Source of the DNA: Ordospora colligata OC4
Lineage: Eukaryota; Microsporidia; Ordosporidae
Length of the DNA stretch: 16,597 bases
Assembly: GCF_000803265.1 (NCBI RefSeq)
Contig: NW_014575394.1
Coordinates: 1-16,597 of the forward strand
Direction: 5' to 3'
A program made the position numbers and the translations under genes. Shown piece by piece: positions 1 to 9,000 of this stretch. Each line of letters opens with the position of its first letter. Within the stretch, counting starts at the first letter, position 1. A model generated the notes under the pieces. The model saw only the letters and a list, made by a program, of their open reading frames with translations. It had not been told where the DNA came from and made no database searches.

Positions 1-210
1 GATGATAATAAGAGTGATGATAATGGCAGGAATGATATGGTGGATGATGTTAGGAATGATAATGAGATATTAGGTAAATATATGAATAGTAAGATTGCGA
101 ATATATTTGGAATGATTGTTGCAGTTCTAGTAACAATGACAGGATGTCTGATGCAGAGCATGCATTTGAATGAGATTGTTGATGGATTGAAAAGTGAAAT
201 GGCACTGTAG
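1..210 (+). CDS. C-terminal end of a membrane protein (5' end outside window)
   Basis: Frame 1 is open from the first base to a tandem TAG TAG at 208-213, giving 69 residues. The N-terminal half of this tail is a polar Asp/Asn-rich linker. It is followed by one hydrophobic segment (IFGMIVAVLVTMTGCLM, about residues 35-51) and a short polar tail. This order (charged Asn/Asp linker, one membrane helix, about 20-residue tail) is also how the 11732-12982 membrane protein ends, so the two may be paralogues. Residue-level similarity is weak and I infer kinship from architecture only. Function unknown. Confidence 0.6.
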   Translation, partial: DDNKSDDNGRNDMVDDVRNDNEILGKYMNSKIANIFGMIVAVLVTMTGCLMQSMHLNEIVDGLKSEMAL

Positions 211-436
211 TAGAGTGGGGGATGATATAATAAACGAATAATTATTAATTGGATATTTATGTAAGTGTGTGAGGTAAAGAATCAAGGAGATGGATATGAA
301 TGAATATGTGAATATTTGATTATTGAATGGAATAAAGGAGTGATGAGCAGTGATGTAAAATGATGATGAATACATGAATGGATATGCTGTGTATGGAATG
401 TGTACATGACGTGTAGAAATGTAGTTTGTAGATTAT
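211..436. other. Intergenic spacer
   Basis: This stretch is AT-rich and purine-rich on the + strand, with many TGA/ATG words. An AATAAA-like word lies close after the stop of the upstream gene (about 230) and could serve as its poly(A) signal. I see no convincing ORF or RNA gene. The long - strand ORFs here are Ser/His/Ile-rich translations of low-complexity sequence. Confidence 0.4.
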
Positions 437-2405
437 GTGATAATAATAATGATGTTGATAGGAAGAACAATACAGGCACTGTGTATGCATATACATAGTA
501 TAGAGGCTCGAAAAAGAGCGAGAAATGGGAATGAGAAGAATGTTACTAGGGCAGACCTAAAAGTAGATCTAAGGTTGATGAAACAGCAACTGGTGGCAAT
601 GCAAAACGCAAGTATAAATTTAAACTGTACTTCATAAATACGGAGATAAGAAGATCTATGATTATGACAATAACTTTGTAACTGATGAGATGATTTTAGT
701 GAGCTTAAAAACAAGATTGATGCTAAAGATGTGGTGGGATTGATCTCAGCGGTAATGAACTGGGAAATGGGATTATAGGAATGTATTGTCTTTGTTAGAA
801 AATGCAAAGTTAAAATATGCTAATCTGAGTAACAACAATATCAGTAGTCTTATAGGTATAAGCTGCAATAAGAACAAAAAGACTTTAACAACTGGGGATA
901 GATTGAAAGTGGATATGATTTATTTGCTAAAAGCATACATATATTAAACATAGCACATAATGAATTGACAACAACAAAAAATATTAGCAATAGCAATATG
1001 GGCATTCTACATGTATTGTACTTTCAAATAATAATATGGAAAAATTAACAGGAATTCGCGGTATAACTAGTATGATTGTATTAAATCCTAATGCAAATAA
1101 CATTGGAAATATTGATGAAATATATTATGAAAACAAAAAAGAAATGTACCAAACAGCTATACTTGATATAAGTAACAATTATATTGAAGGCATCAATCCG
1201 TTATTTAAGATGACAAAAGAACGAAGTGTTAATGAAAGTGATCAATCAGGCCATGCCTCATGCATCAAATATTTGAAGCTACTGAATGTCAGTAGTAATA
1301 AGATATCGAGTTTGCGAGAGAATATGCATGAATATACACCAAAGTTATCAGTTATTAATCTGGGATATAACCAACTCAAAGACAATGATGTTAAGAAAAT
1401 ACTGAATGTTCAAGCATTGGAGGTTTGATTCTCAGAGAAAATCGTGGAGTTACTTTTAATGCATTTGATGATTATTTGGGTGGACATCTGTTGACGCAGA
1501 TGATTCATTCATTAGATGGTAGCATTAGAAAAATGAAAACTCTCAAAAGGTTAGGTGTACTTGATCTGCGTGATACTGGAGTGAAGCTGTGTAAGGATAA
1601 TGATGAACATAAACGGTTTATCATAGATGTACTAAGTATGCATTTAATTGAAAAAAGTATTTTGATGATGACCAGTTTGTTGATAAGAATGAGAATTTAT
1701 TAAATGAGGAATCTATAAAGGAATGGAAAGAAACATTGAATAAGGAATTGAACGATAAATATAATGTGTTAGTGATATCTAGTAAAAACGAAAATCAAAC
1801 ATTATTCAAGAAGAAGAGCAAAGTACAAATAATGAAATAACGGAATTGCAAAGTGAGATAGATAAATAGAACAAGAGATAGGTACAGAAACCGGAGCAAC
1901 GGTAAGCAGTGAAACTAATAATACGATTTCATTAGTAAATAAAGAAGAATTGAACAAAGTAGAATTTACAAAGAAACTAAAGCATGTTCGACTAAATATA
2001 TTGCAACAGACAAGTAGTATGCAACAGTTTATGAGAAATATAGAACGGTCAATAATAAAAAGAAAATAGAAAGTTTATGTAAAAATATAAATGATCTACA
2101 TGAAATAAGAAAAGAAGATAATGAAATAAAAGATGTATGTAATCAAATAAATAATTTACATAACGAAATAACAAATCCAGACGATGGAACGAAGAAGCCA
2201 TATAATGAAATAGAAGTTATGTAAAATGAAATAATAACTCTAAATGAAATACAAAAGCTAAAGAAGAATTAGATAAAGCCAAAGAAGAATATAGACAACA
2301 AGGAAATAAACTTAAGATTTGTTTGGACGGAGAAGAAACAAAATCAACAATAGAGATTGATGATGATGTGTATAAGCAAGTAAAACCGAATACATTGAGT
2401 TGTGA

Positions 2406-2942
2406 ATAGAGAATGCATTTAATAATGAACAAAATAAAATAATAGATGGTTATAGCACAGTGATTGATCGCATAGGCCTGAGTAAGACAAATATGGGGAG
2501 TATACCATTTGAGCTGTTGGATTGATGTAAAGACAAATCTGTGATTGTGAATGAACTAGATCTGAGTGATAATTATTTGACTTAGTTCGGATTGGAGTAT
2601 TTGGATATGATTAAATGCAAGAAAGTTACTGTTCGGAACAATTATGGATTGAAGAATTTACCTGCAAGTATTCAGATGATGGAGGAAGTAGAAATGATGG
2701 ATTTTGAGAACTGTGGATTTACTATGATACCTGAAGCGATATGTGGAATGAAAACTATAGATGAAACTGATACAAGTAGAAAATCCTATAAGAAGTATGT
2801 GCTTGTGATGAAAAATTTAACGGCAGTGGATTTAACGGGCAATAATATAGGATGCATTGAAACAAAAGTAGTTAATATGCTGGAAAAGAACACAAAATTG
2901 CATGTATGGCTAGATGAGAATGATAAAATAAACAACTATTAA
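2406..2942 (+). pseudogene. Second LRR block of the decayed gene, with two nonsense codons
   Basis: One frame runs from 2406 to the stop at 2940-2942. It encodes LRR-like units including LSKTNMGSIPFELL, NELDLSDNYLT, NLPASIQMMEEV, FTMIPEAICGM and LTAVDLTGNNIG. It is cut by TGA at 2523-2525 and TAG at 2583-2585. The open remainder starts at a TTG at 2592. The LPxxI/IPxxI spacing matches the intact 23-residue repeats at the right of the window, which suggests common ancestry. Confidence 0.65.
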
Positions 2943-3760
2943 AAAATCTAAATATAGAAGATAGAAGAAACGCCAAGAGCAGATTAAATTTTGTAGAATT
3001 TAAAAACAGAAGGAATACAACACAAGAAATGAGGATACATAGCTTCAGGTACAAAATCGAATGAATCGAATAATGATAAGCCAATGCATGAATCAGGTAG
3101 TAATGTTTGGTCTGCAAGGATATGAGAAGGAAAATAAATCAGGGGATTGATGTTCAGCAAATGGATAAATCAGAGAATGTCGAAGAAGTCAATGAAGCAT
3201 TAAATAATACCTAACAATCAGATGTATTGGAGATTGTTGAAGAAATGGATACATCTAGCGCTGCAGAGACATTAGTAGATGTATCGGAAAATGATTATGG
3301 TGCAATGGAAAATGAGTCAGAGAATGATCAACATTCGGTTATACATGACACTATAAAACAATTAATTGATGCATTACAAAATGATAAGCTTGTATGAGCA
3401 GGTACATCAGATAGTGATAATAAAGTAATGACAGGTGCATCAGATAATGCTCAAAAAATAGATAAATCAAAAAATGATCAAGAAGTACCTATGCATTATT
3501 AAAGGATCTTGAAAAATTGGATGAATTACTTAAAGGTTTAAAATAAATCGAATGAATCAGAGAATGCTGAATGCATAGATATATTGAGTTGTATTGAACA
3601 AATAATAGATAGAAATACTCAAGAAAATGATGAATCAAATAAAACAAATAAAGCTAAGATTCATGCACTCGCATTAAAGATTGATCAAGAATCTAAAGCT
3701 CTGTAATACTCATCTGTGCTAGATATACAAGATAATGATTTTGAATGATTGATCAAATAC
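2943..3760 (+). pseudogene. Degraded acidic, low-complexity tail of the LRR gene
   Basis: Reading frames rich in Ser, Asn, Asp, Glu and Lys continue past the LRR block, with the word SEN/SDN recurring (ESENDQHS, GTSDSDN, GASDNAQ, NESENAE). They are interrupted by stops every 20-90 codons. A piece at about 3493-3543 reads LLKDLEKLDELLKGL, resembling the ELLN-type helical repeats of the second decayed gene at 13646-14596. No intact ORF is seen. Boundaries are approximate. Confidence 0.45.
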
Positions 3761-4012
3761 CAGTTATAAATATCGATAATTTACAAAACAAAGAGTATTT
3801 GAAAAAAATAACATGTATTAATAGAACCTTATTTAGTATAATTCATATTATTTAGTAAAATGCCTTACAATGATATTCATCAAAGTAGGATATGCATGAA
3901 TGCTCTAAAAATTGAATCGAATAGATTACAGGTTGTGTGATGTGGAACAGTGTTTACTGATATCATAATGTAATGTGTACTTGTCCCTATGAGATGAATG
4001 CAATGGAAGTCA
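3761..4012. other. Intergenic spacer
   Basis: This is AT-rich sequence between the end of the decayed LRR gene and the stop of the small - strand gene. A CCC at 3985-3987 precedes only a nine-codon ORF. I see no RNA gene or other feature. Confidence 0.35.
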
Positions 4013-4174
4013 TCAGCTTGTGATGTTTGACTTCAGGTCGTTGATGCACATGGATACTTCTTGTATGTTGTTTTTATCTACTTCTCCTGTTTTTATATCA
4101 TTCAGTATTTTTTCAAACGCATTCATCATATTGACCAGCTTGTTTACAGACTCACTGAACGTGTTGCTATGCAT
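4013..4174 (-). CDS. Small protein of unknown function (53 aa)
   Basis: The - strand reads ATG at 4172-4174 through TGA at 4013-4015, giving 53 residues. The protein starts MHSNTFSESVNKL and ends NDLKSNITS. It is predicted to be mostly helical and amphipathic, with Leu/Ile/Val/Met spaced as in a short coiled coil (SVNKLVNMMNAFEKILNDI), and it has a single Cys and no membrane segment. A CCC triplet lies five bases upstream of the ATG, as in the neighbouring genes, and supports it as a real gene. On the opposite strand the sequence gives only a Phe/Ser/Leu-rich, improbable protein. It is divergent from the 4323 gene, with 148 bases between the two starts. The size and helical pattern recall small subunits of multi-protein complexes (kinetochore, Mediator), but I do not recognise a family. 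Confidence 0.6.
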   Translation of the reverse strand: MHSNTFSESVNKLVNMMNAFEKILNDIKTGEVDKNNIQEVSMCINDLKSNITS

Positions 4175-4179
4175 GGTGT

Positions 4180-4182
4180 GGG
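4180..4182 (-). promoter_or_regulatory. CCC start-proximal signal
   Basis: GGG on the + strand is CCC on the - strand, five bases upstream of the ATG of the 53-aa gene. A CCC-like motif just before the start codon is established for microsporidian genes. Confidence 0.5.
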
Positions 4183-4316
4183 CTATATTTTGTAAATGTT
4201 ACATAAGATCAAATGTATATATGATATGCATGAATGATTGCAGGTGCATGATTTCATGTCCATAAACATATATATTGGCGTGTGTAAAAAGTATAGATTA
4301 GTTGATAACGGATGAA

Positions 4317-4319
4317 CCC
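4317..4319 (+). promoter_or_regulatory. CCC start-proximal signal, fixes the start at 4323
   Basis: CCC lies three bases before ATG 4323 (context GAACCCATCATGG). It lies inside the longer reading that would start at TTG 4302, so it favours the ATG as the true start. Confidence 0.5.
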
Positions 4320-4322
4320 ATC

Positions 4323-5816
4323 ATGGATTCTCATAATATTACTCAAAATGACAACGATAATATAGAAGAAGTACAGAAATATATTAGTGAAGTAATCTCA
4401 AATACACCTAAAGCTATAAATTTTCTTACATATTTTGAAAAAAAACAAAAAAATGAAGTTGAGGATATTATAAGTGTTATTAATAATCCACTTTCTAGCA
4501 ATACTAAACAATATCAATTGGAAATAAAAATAAAAAAAGACGCCAAACAAATATCTAAAGCATGTTATTATATTTTAAAAGGAAATAAACATACAAAAAT
4601 AGTTATAGCAACATATATGAGTGAACTTAAAGTAGATCCTAAAGCATCATCATCTCAAAAAATTTTTACACTTCAGGTAAATACCGAACAAAAATTTGAT
4701 AAGGATGTAATATTCGATTATGTGATTACGAAATATATTCTAGATACGATGAAAATCGAACATAATGATGAAAAATATTTGGAAGCCAAGGAACTACTTA
4801 ATAGAACAATATCAACTCTTGTTTTATTTACGAATCTTGCTTTATACCAAAAAAATTGTACCAATGATGCATATAATAACTTGAGTTCACCAAAAAATGA
4901 TGTTTTAGAAAAATATGTTCAAGATGCTTTAAAAGAAATAGCTCAAAACTTCATCAAGAATCACACACTTGAAGCAGACACAGGCATAGAAAAAGTAAAA
5001 AAATTTATAGAAACCACAGAGAATGATATGCATAATCGTATACCTGGAATTACGTATATGTATATCTATCATGTTACTAAAAAAAATATAATTGAAAATA
5101 ACAAAACCAGCTCAATACATATATACTATCATATATTCAACGCATATCTTCAAGAGAAAGATGCTAAAAGCATATATTCAATAATTGGAGATACAAAATT
5201 GATTGCTATACCGTTGTACATTTTACTTAATACTATTATTATCGAGTATAATTTTACTGAATTTGTTAAAAATAATGTGAATGTAAAAGATATTGAATGT
5301 TTCCAAAACTTAAAACCAGCAATCAAAAATGTATTAGGAAAACAATATGAATCATGCATAGCTGATTGGAATGACTATAACAAAGTAAATTATGGTCTTG
5401 AATTCTTTCTAGATAAAAGTGATCCGAAAAATGTAAAAGAATCTAACCTAATTAAATTACTTAAAGAACTAGAAACCACATATCCAGGTCTGATAAGTTT
5501 TATGCAAATACAGCTAAAGCCTACCACGGGTCTTACTCCTAAACTTAATAATATTGAAGGTGCAGAAAAGGATAAACTCAAAATAATAATAGACAAAAGT
5601 TATCAGCACATTGAAGCAGGAGTTGTAAATGATATCCCAGATATAAAAATTAATGCAGCAACAGGAGAAACCTTTACTAAAAATCTTCAAGAAGCCAAAT
5701 ATTTAGATTTTTTTAAGAGGAATCCTCTGAGTTTTATTATGCTATTCATACTTAGTTATTCATTAATTAAGAATAAAAATAGTGATAATATCTCAGCGAG
5801 TGCTTCCAGAAGTTAA
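4323..5816 (+). CDS. Uncharacterised protein with C-terminal membrane segment (497 aa)
   Basis: The ORF is intact. I place its start at ATG 4323 because of the CCC motif just upstream; the open frame extends back to a TTG at 4302. The protein begins MDSHNITQNDND and is Lys/Asn/Ile-rich, predicted mostly helical, with no N-terminal signal peptide. A hydrophobic stretch near the C-terminus (about residues 466-485, LSFIMLFILSYSLI) is preceded by FFKRNP and followed by a Ser-rich tail. This suggests a tail-anchored or single-pass protein with the bulk in the cytoplasm. I recognise no domain. Base use is strikingly A-rich with AAA/AAT/ATA codons, unlike the GTG/GAT/ATG-rich membrane genes at 10469 and 11732. 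It is likely lineage-specific. It ends next to a small inverted repeat. Confidence 0.8.
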   Translation: MDSHNITQNDNDNIEEVQKYISEVISNTPKAINFLTYFEKKQKNEVEDIISVINNPLSSNTKQYQLEIKIKKDAKQISKACYYILKGNKHTKIVIATYMSELKVDPKASSSQKIFTLQVNTEQKFDKDVIFDYVITKYILDTMKIEHNDEKYLEAKELLNRTISTLVLFTNLALYQKNCTNDAYNNLSSPKNDVLEKYVQDALKEIAQNFIKNHTLEADTGIEKVKKFIETTENDMHNRIPGITYMYIYHVTKKNIIENNKTSSIHIYYHIFNAYLQEKDAKSIYSIIGDTKLIAIPLYILLNTIIIEYNFTEFVKNNVNVKDIECFQNLKPAIKNVLGKQYESCIADWNDYNKVNYGLEFFLDKSDPKNVKESNLIKLLKELETTYPGLISFMQIQLKPTTGLTPKLNNIEGAEKDKLKIIIDKSYQHIEAGVVNDIPDIKINAATGETFTKNLQEAKYLDFFKRNPLSFIMLFILSYSLIKNKNSDNISASASRS

Positions 5817-5833
5817 TCTCTTTCTGAGATAAC
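5812..5833 (+). other. Inverted repeat spanning the stop codon
   Basis: GTTAATCTC, loop TTTCT, then GAGATAAC: eight paired bases with one bulged A. It spans the TAA of the 497-aa gene. It could form a hairpin at the mRNA 3' end. No U-tract follows, so a bacterial-type terminator is not implied. Confidence 0.3.
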
Positions 5834-5881
5834 ATAATGAAATAACAGTCAATCAGTTCATTTATCGAATAACAAGCAGAG

Positions 5882-6004
5882 ATGAATAAAACCGAAGTAC
5901 TTGAATTACTAATTTATACAAGTTTATACATTTTACCTCTGACATTAATGCATTTACTAGTCATTTACTTCTTCAATTCAATATATCTATCAACGACCTT
6001 ATAA
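5882..6004 (+). CDS. Possible small hydrophobic protein (40 aa)
   Basis: ATG 5882 to TAA 6002-6004 encodes 40 residues beginning MNKTEVLELLIYTSLY. Most of it is one hydrophobic helix with a central Pro and a His (YILPLTLMHLLVIYFF). It sits in the 225-base gap between the 497-aa gene and the convergent aminopeptidase gene. Single-helix proteins of this size exist in eukaryotes (small outer-membrane translocase or oligosaccharyltransferase subunits), and a Pro in mid-helix recalls Tom5, but the resemblance is only general. No CCC motif precedes it, and T-rich sequence yields such ORFs by chance. Confidence 0.25.
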   Translation: MNKTEVLELLIYTSLYILPLTLMHLLVIYFFNSIYLSTTL

Positions 6005-6041
6005 AAGAATTGTGAATAACATATGTTCATACATTATTGAT

Positions 6042-9000
6042 TCATGAACTCTCTAGTGCTTTCCATTCATCTGAATCAAACAATGTCATCAACTCCTTCA
6101 GAATCTCATCTCGTCTTTCTCGTAATCTCTCACGGAACCTAATCTCTTCAATCACCTTTTTACCTGCAAGCTCCCAATCCTTACCTTTCTGCTCATCTCC
6201 ATATTTCACTCCTACAGACACATTGCGTATCCCACCAACCATCTCTGCTGCATCACGCAGTATCATTCCGTTCATCCCTGCTGCTTTCTGTATCTCTCCC
6301 CACATCCGTAGTACATACTCTGCAATCATTTCTCGGAACTTGCCTCCTCTCCAGATTCCTCTGAGTATATCAACTATATCTGCTATTCCAATCTCTTCTT
6401 CATCTAAAATTTCTCCTGTTTCATCACTTACTACATTTCTTGCTTTATCCACTACTCCACCATCAGCGATCATTCTCAATATCCTTATTCGATCTTCCTC
6501 TTTATTCACTTCTTGATTCTTCTCATCAGAGCTATTAATATTCACTTTGAGATTACTATAATCCAGGTTATTAGCACATCGATTTGTACCATCTTCACAT
6601 TTGCCATTCATATACATGCATAGTCTAGACATCTTGCACACTTCATCAAGCACATATTTCACACTCTTCTCTTTCATCAATCCGCTCATTCCCTCTATCA
6701 CCCATTTACGCCATTCCTTACCTGCTCCTGCATACCTCTGCATCATCTCTTCAATTCGTTCATCTGCAACTGCTCCAACCATTGCAGGCATGTGTATCCG
6801 ACTTGTTCCTCTCTCATATGCATTCCGTGCCTTCTCTACTGCTTCCTGTCTTCCCATCATCACACCAACCTCCAACGCATACTTCTGCATCTCACTACTT
6901 GCTTTCTCTATGCAATCTCTATCATAACCATTCATTCTCTTTGCATTCTTTTTTGGATTCCAATCACTCTTCCTATTCTCTGATTCATTATTATTCACTC
7001 CTTCTACACAAATATTCATTCCTTCTACGATCTTTCCAATTATTTCCCAGATTGCTCGTTCAATCACTTGACGCACCTCCACATCTTCATAAAGTTCTCC
7101 CCATACAACAAGAAGTTTACCTACAACTCCCTTAACAACATTATCAGGTGCATTCCTTACTTTATACACCTCTCCTTCCATTTTATTCATACGCAGTCCA
7201 TCTCCTACTCTATCAGTATCATCAATCATTTTTACTTCATTCAACATCTCAATTCCATTGATTGAAATAAAATCCTGTTCATTTTTCCTATTGTTATCGT
7301 TATCTTTCTTCTTATTTTCATTTTCATCTTTATCATTCTTCTTATTGTTATCACTATGGATTTTCTTTTTTTCATCGTTATCATCCTTATGCATTTTCAT
7401 ATCATCATGCTTCTGTTGAATTCCCCATCTCCATGGTCCAGTAATACCCCATAATAACACATCTCGCATTACGGCTCCAACACTCATGTATCCAGCATAT
7501 GCCAACTCAAACACATCCTCAATAACATTCGCCTGATCAATCTCAGAGTCTCCAGATACCATCAGTGCATTCAGTACTCCTCCATCTGTTTCATAATGCA
7601 CTCGGAAGTAACCTGCGTATCCTGCATTCAGTTTGTACCGTTGTGTTCTAAGTACTACTCGCTTCTCAGACGTTGAAAGTAATACTGTGTCTATGCTACC
7701 GTCTTCCCACATAATACCAACTGGAATTCTCCATAGATGTTTTGCTATATCACATCCTACATCATAATTGTTCTTATCAACCCTTTCATCACTCAATCTA
7801 TTACTTTTATTCATGCTCTTTCCATTTCCAATATCAACCACTTCATTCACTTTTCTACTTTCATCACTCTTATTATTCACATTCATTACTTCTTCATTCA
7901 TACGTGAGCTACAATATCTACTCTGTGTCAATACTATTGCTCCATCTTTCTCATACGCATGTACTACTGGATATCCTTCTTGTTCCATCCATTCACGAAC
8001 CATCTGAGATATCTCTGTTCCAGATGTATCATTGTTACTATCTTCATTAATACCTACGCTATCATTTTCTCTTTTTATACGCTTCCAGCACTCACCAACT
8101 GCTTTCCACACTTCACTACCACTCACATTCCCATACTTATGCTTCTTCAGATATATCTTTATGCCATCACGCATAACATCAACACCAACATACTTCTCGA
8201 CCATCCGTATCACACTTGCTGACTTCCCATACCTCACCGAGTCAAACCGTCCTGCTGCTGATGCTCCACTCATCACCTTATCACGCACTGCTCGTCCATT
8301 TCCTTCTTCACGCATGCTGCTTGCAAGTCTGTCCTTGACAAACCTTAATTCCTCATCTGCTCCCCATCCCTCCTGCAGGCACTTCAGCGATGCCCATGTT
8401 GCAAATCCTTCGTTAACCCATAACTCATCCCACCATCGTAATGTAACAAGGTTACCAAACCACATGTGTGCAATCTCATGGCTCACTGTCTCACGAATCT
8501 GTTGCATATTATCTTCATCTACATCAACTATATTCTTATCTCTATCAATGATGTTATTCTTGTTATTATTATTACTTTGATTCATAACATTCTTCTTATC
8601 ATCTTTACCATCATTCTTATCTCTATCATCAACACCATTTATATTCTTATCTCCTTCATTTTTATCATTCCTATCATCTTTATCAACATCAGTCATATTC
8701 CCATGAACAACATCTTCTGGTGCTGCCATCACTTCAAGATTCTCAGTACGGTACACCACAAGTCCCCAATTCTCCATAGCTCCTGCTCCAAACTCAGGAA
8801 CACCAACCATGTCAATCTTTGCACTAGATCCACAGCTCACATAACGCATGCCAAGATACTCTCCAAAATACTCCACACTCTTCAACCCAATCTCAAGCGC
8901 ATACTTCCTGCTCTGCTTATCCGAGACTCCAGTTACGCCATACACTCGCACCCGGATGCCGCTGATACTCACTCCCTCTACATAATCAAGACTTCCTGCA

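Larger units (their letters stand above)
437..3760 (+). pseudogene. Decayed leucine-rich-repeat protein gene
   Basis: Successive + strand reading frames give one coherent protein only if the frame is changed many times. It starts with a hydrophobic, signal-like stretch (from ATG 437) and a basic region. An LRR block follows (about 730-1700), with motifs such as IDLSGNEL, YANLSNNNISSL, LDISNNYIEGI, LNVSSNKISSL, INLGYNQL and LDLRDTGV. Next come a charged coiled-coil-like stretch (about 1700-2400), a second LRR block (2406-2942), and an acidic Ser/Asn/Asp tail (about 2943-3760). Open pieces at 1036-1428, 1425-1703 and 2592-2942 are fragments of it, not separate genes. Frame slips occur near 785, 1020 and 1425. 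In-frame stops lie at 2523-2525 and 2583-2585 inside LRR sequence. Nonsense codons inside one constant frame argue against simple sequencing error. The 5' end is uncertain. The intact relative in this window is the LRR gene at 15522-16445. Confidence 0.75.

Noticed and set aside
127..807. Three - strand ORFs near the left end
   Set aside because: They encode His/Ser/Phe-rich sequence expected from the complement of purine-rich DNA, with no domain and no start-proximal motif.
437..3760. Alternative genetic code or programmed frameshifting to explain broken LRR frames
   Set aside because: Both TGA and TAG interrupt it, and many slips occur at unrelated sites. Neighbouring genes use all three stops normally.
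4020..4265. + strand 81-aa ORF
   Set aside because: It overlaps the 53-aa - strand gene, which has a CCC signal and a better protein. The + strand product is Met/Phe/Cys-rich and looks like a shadow.
8505..8711. Introns in place of the aminopeptidase inserts
   Set aside because: The inserts are in frame, lack stops and have no clear splice-site or branch-point sequence. They read as Asn/Asp/Lys low complexity.
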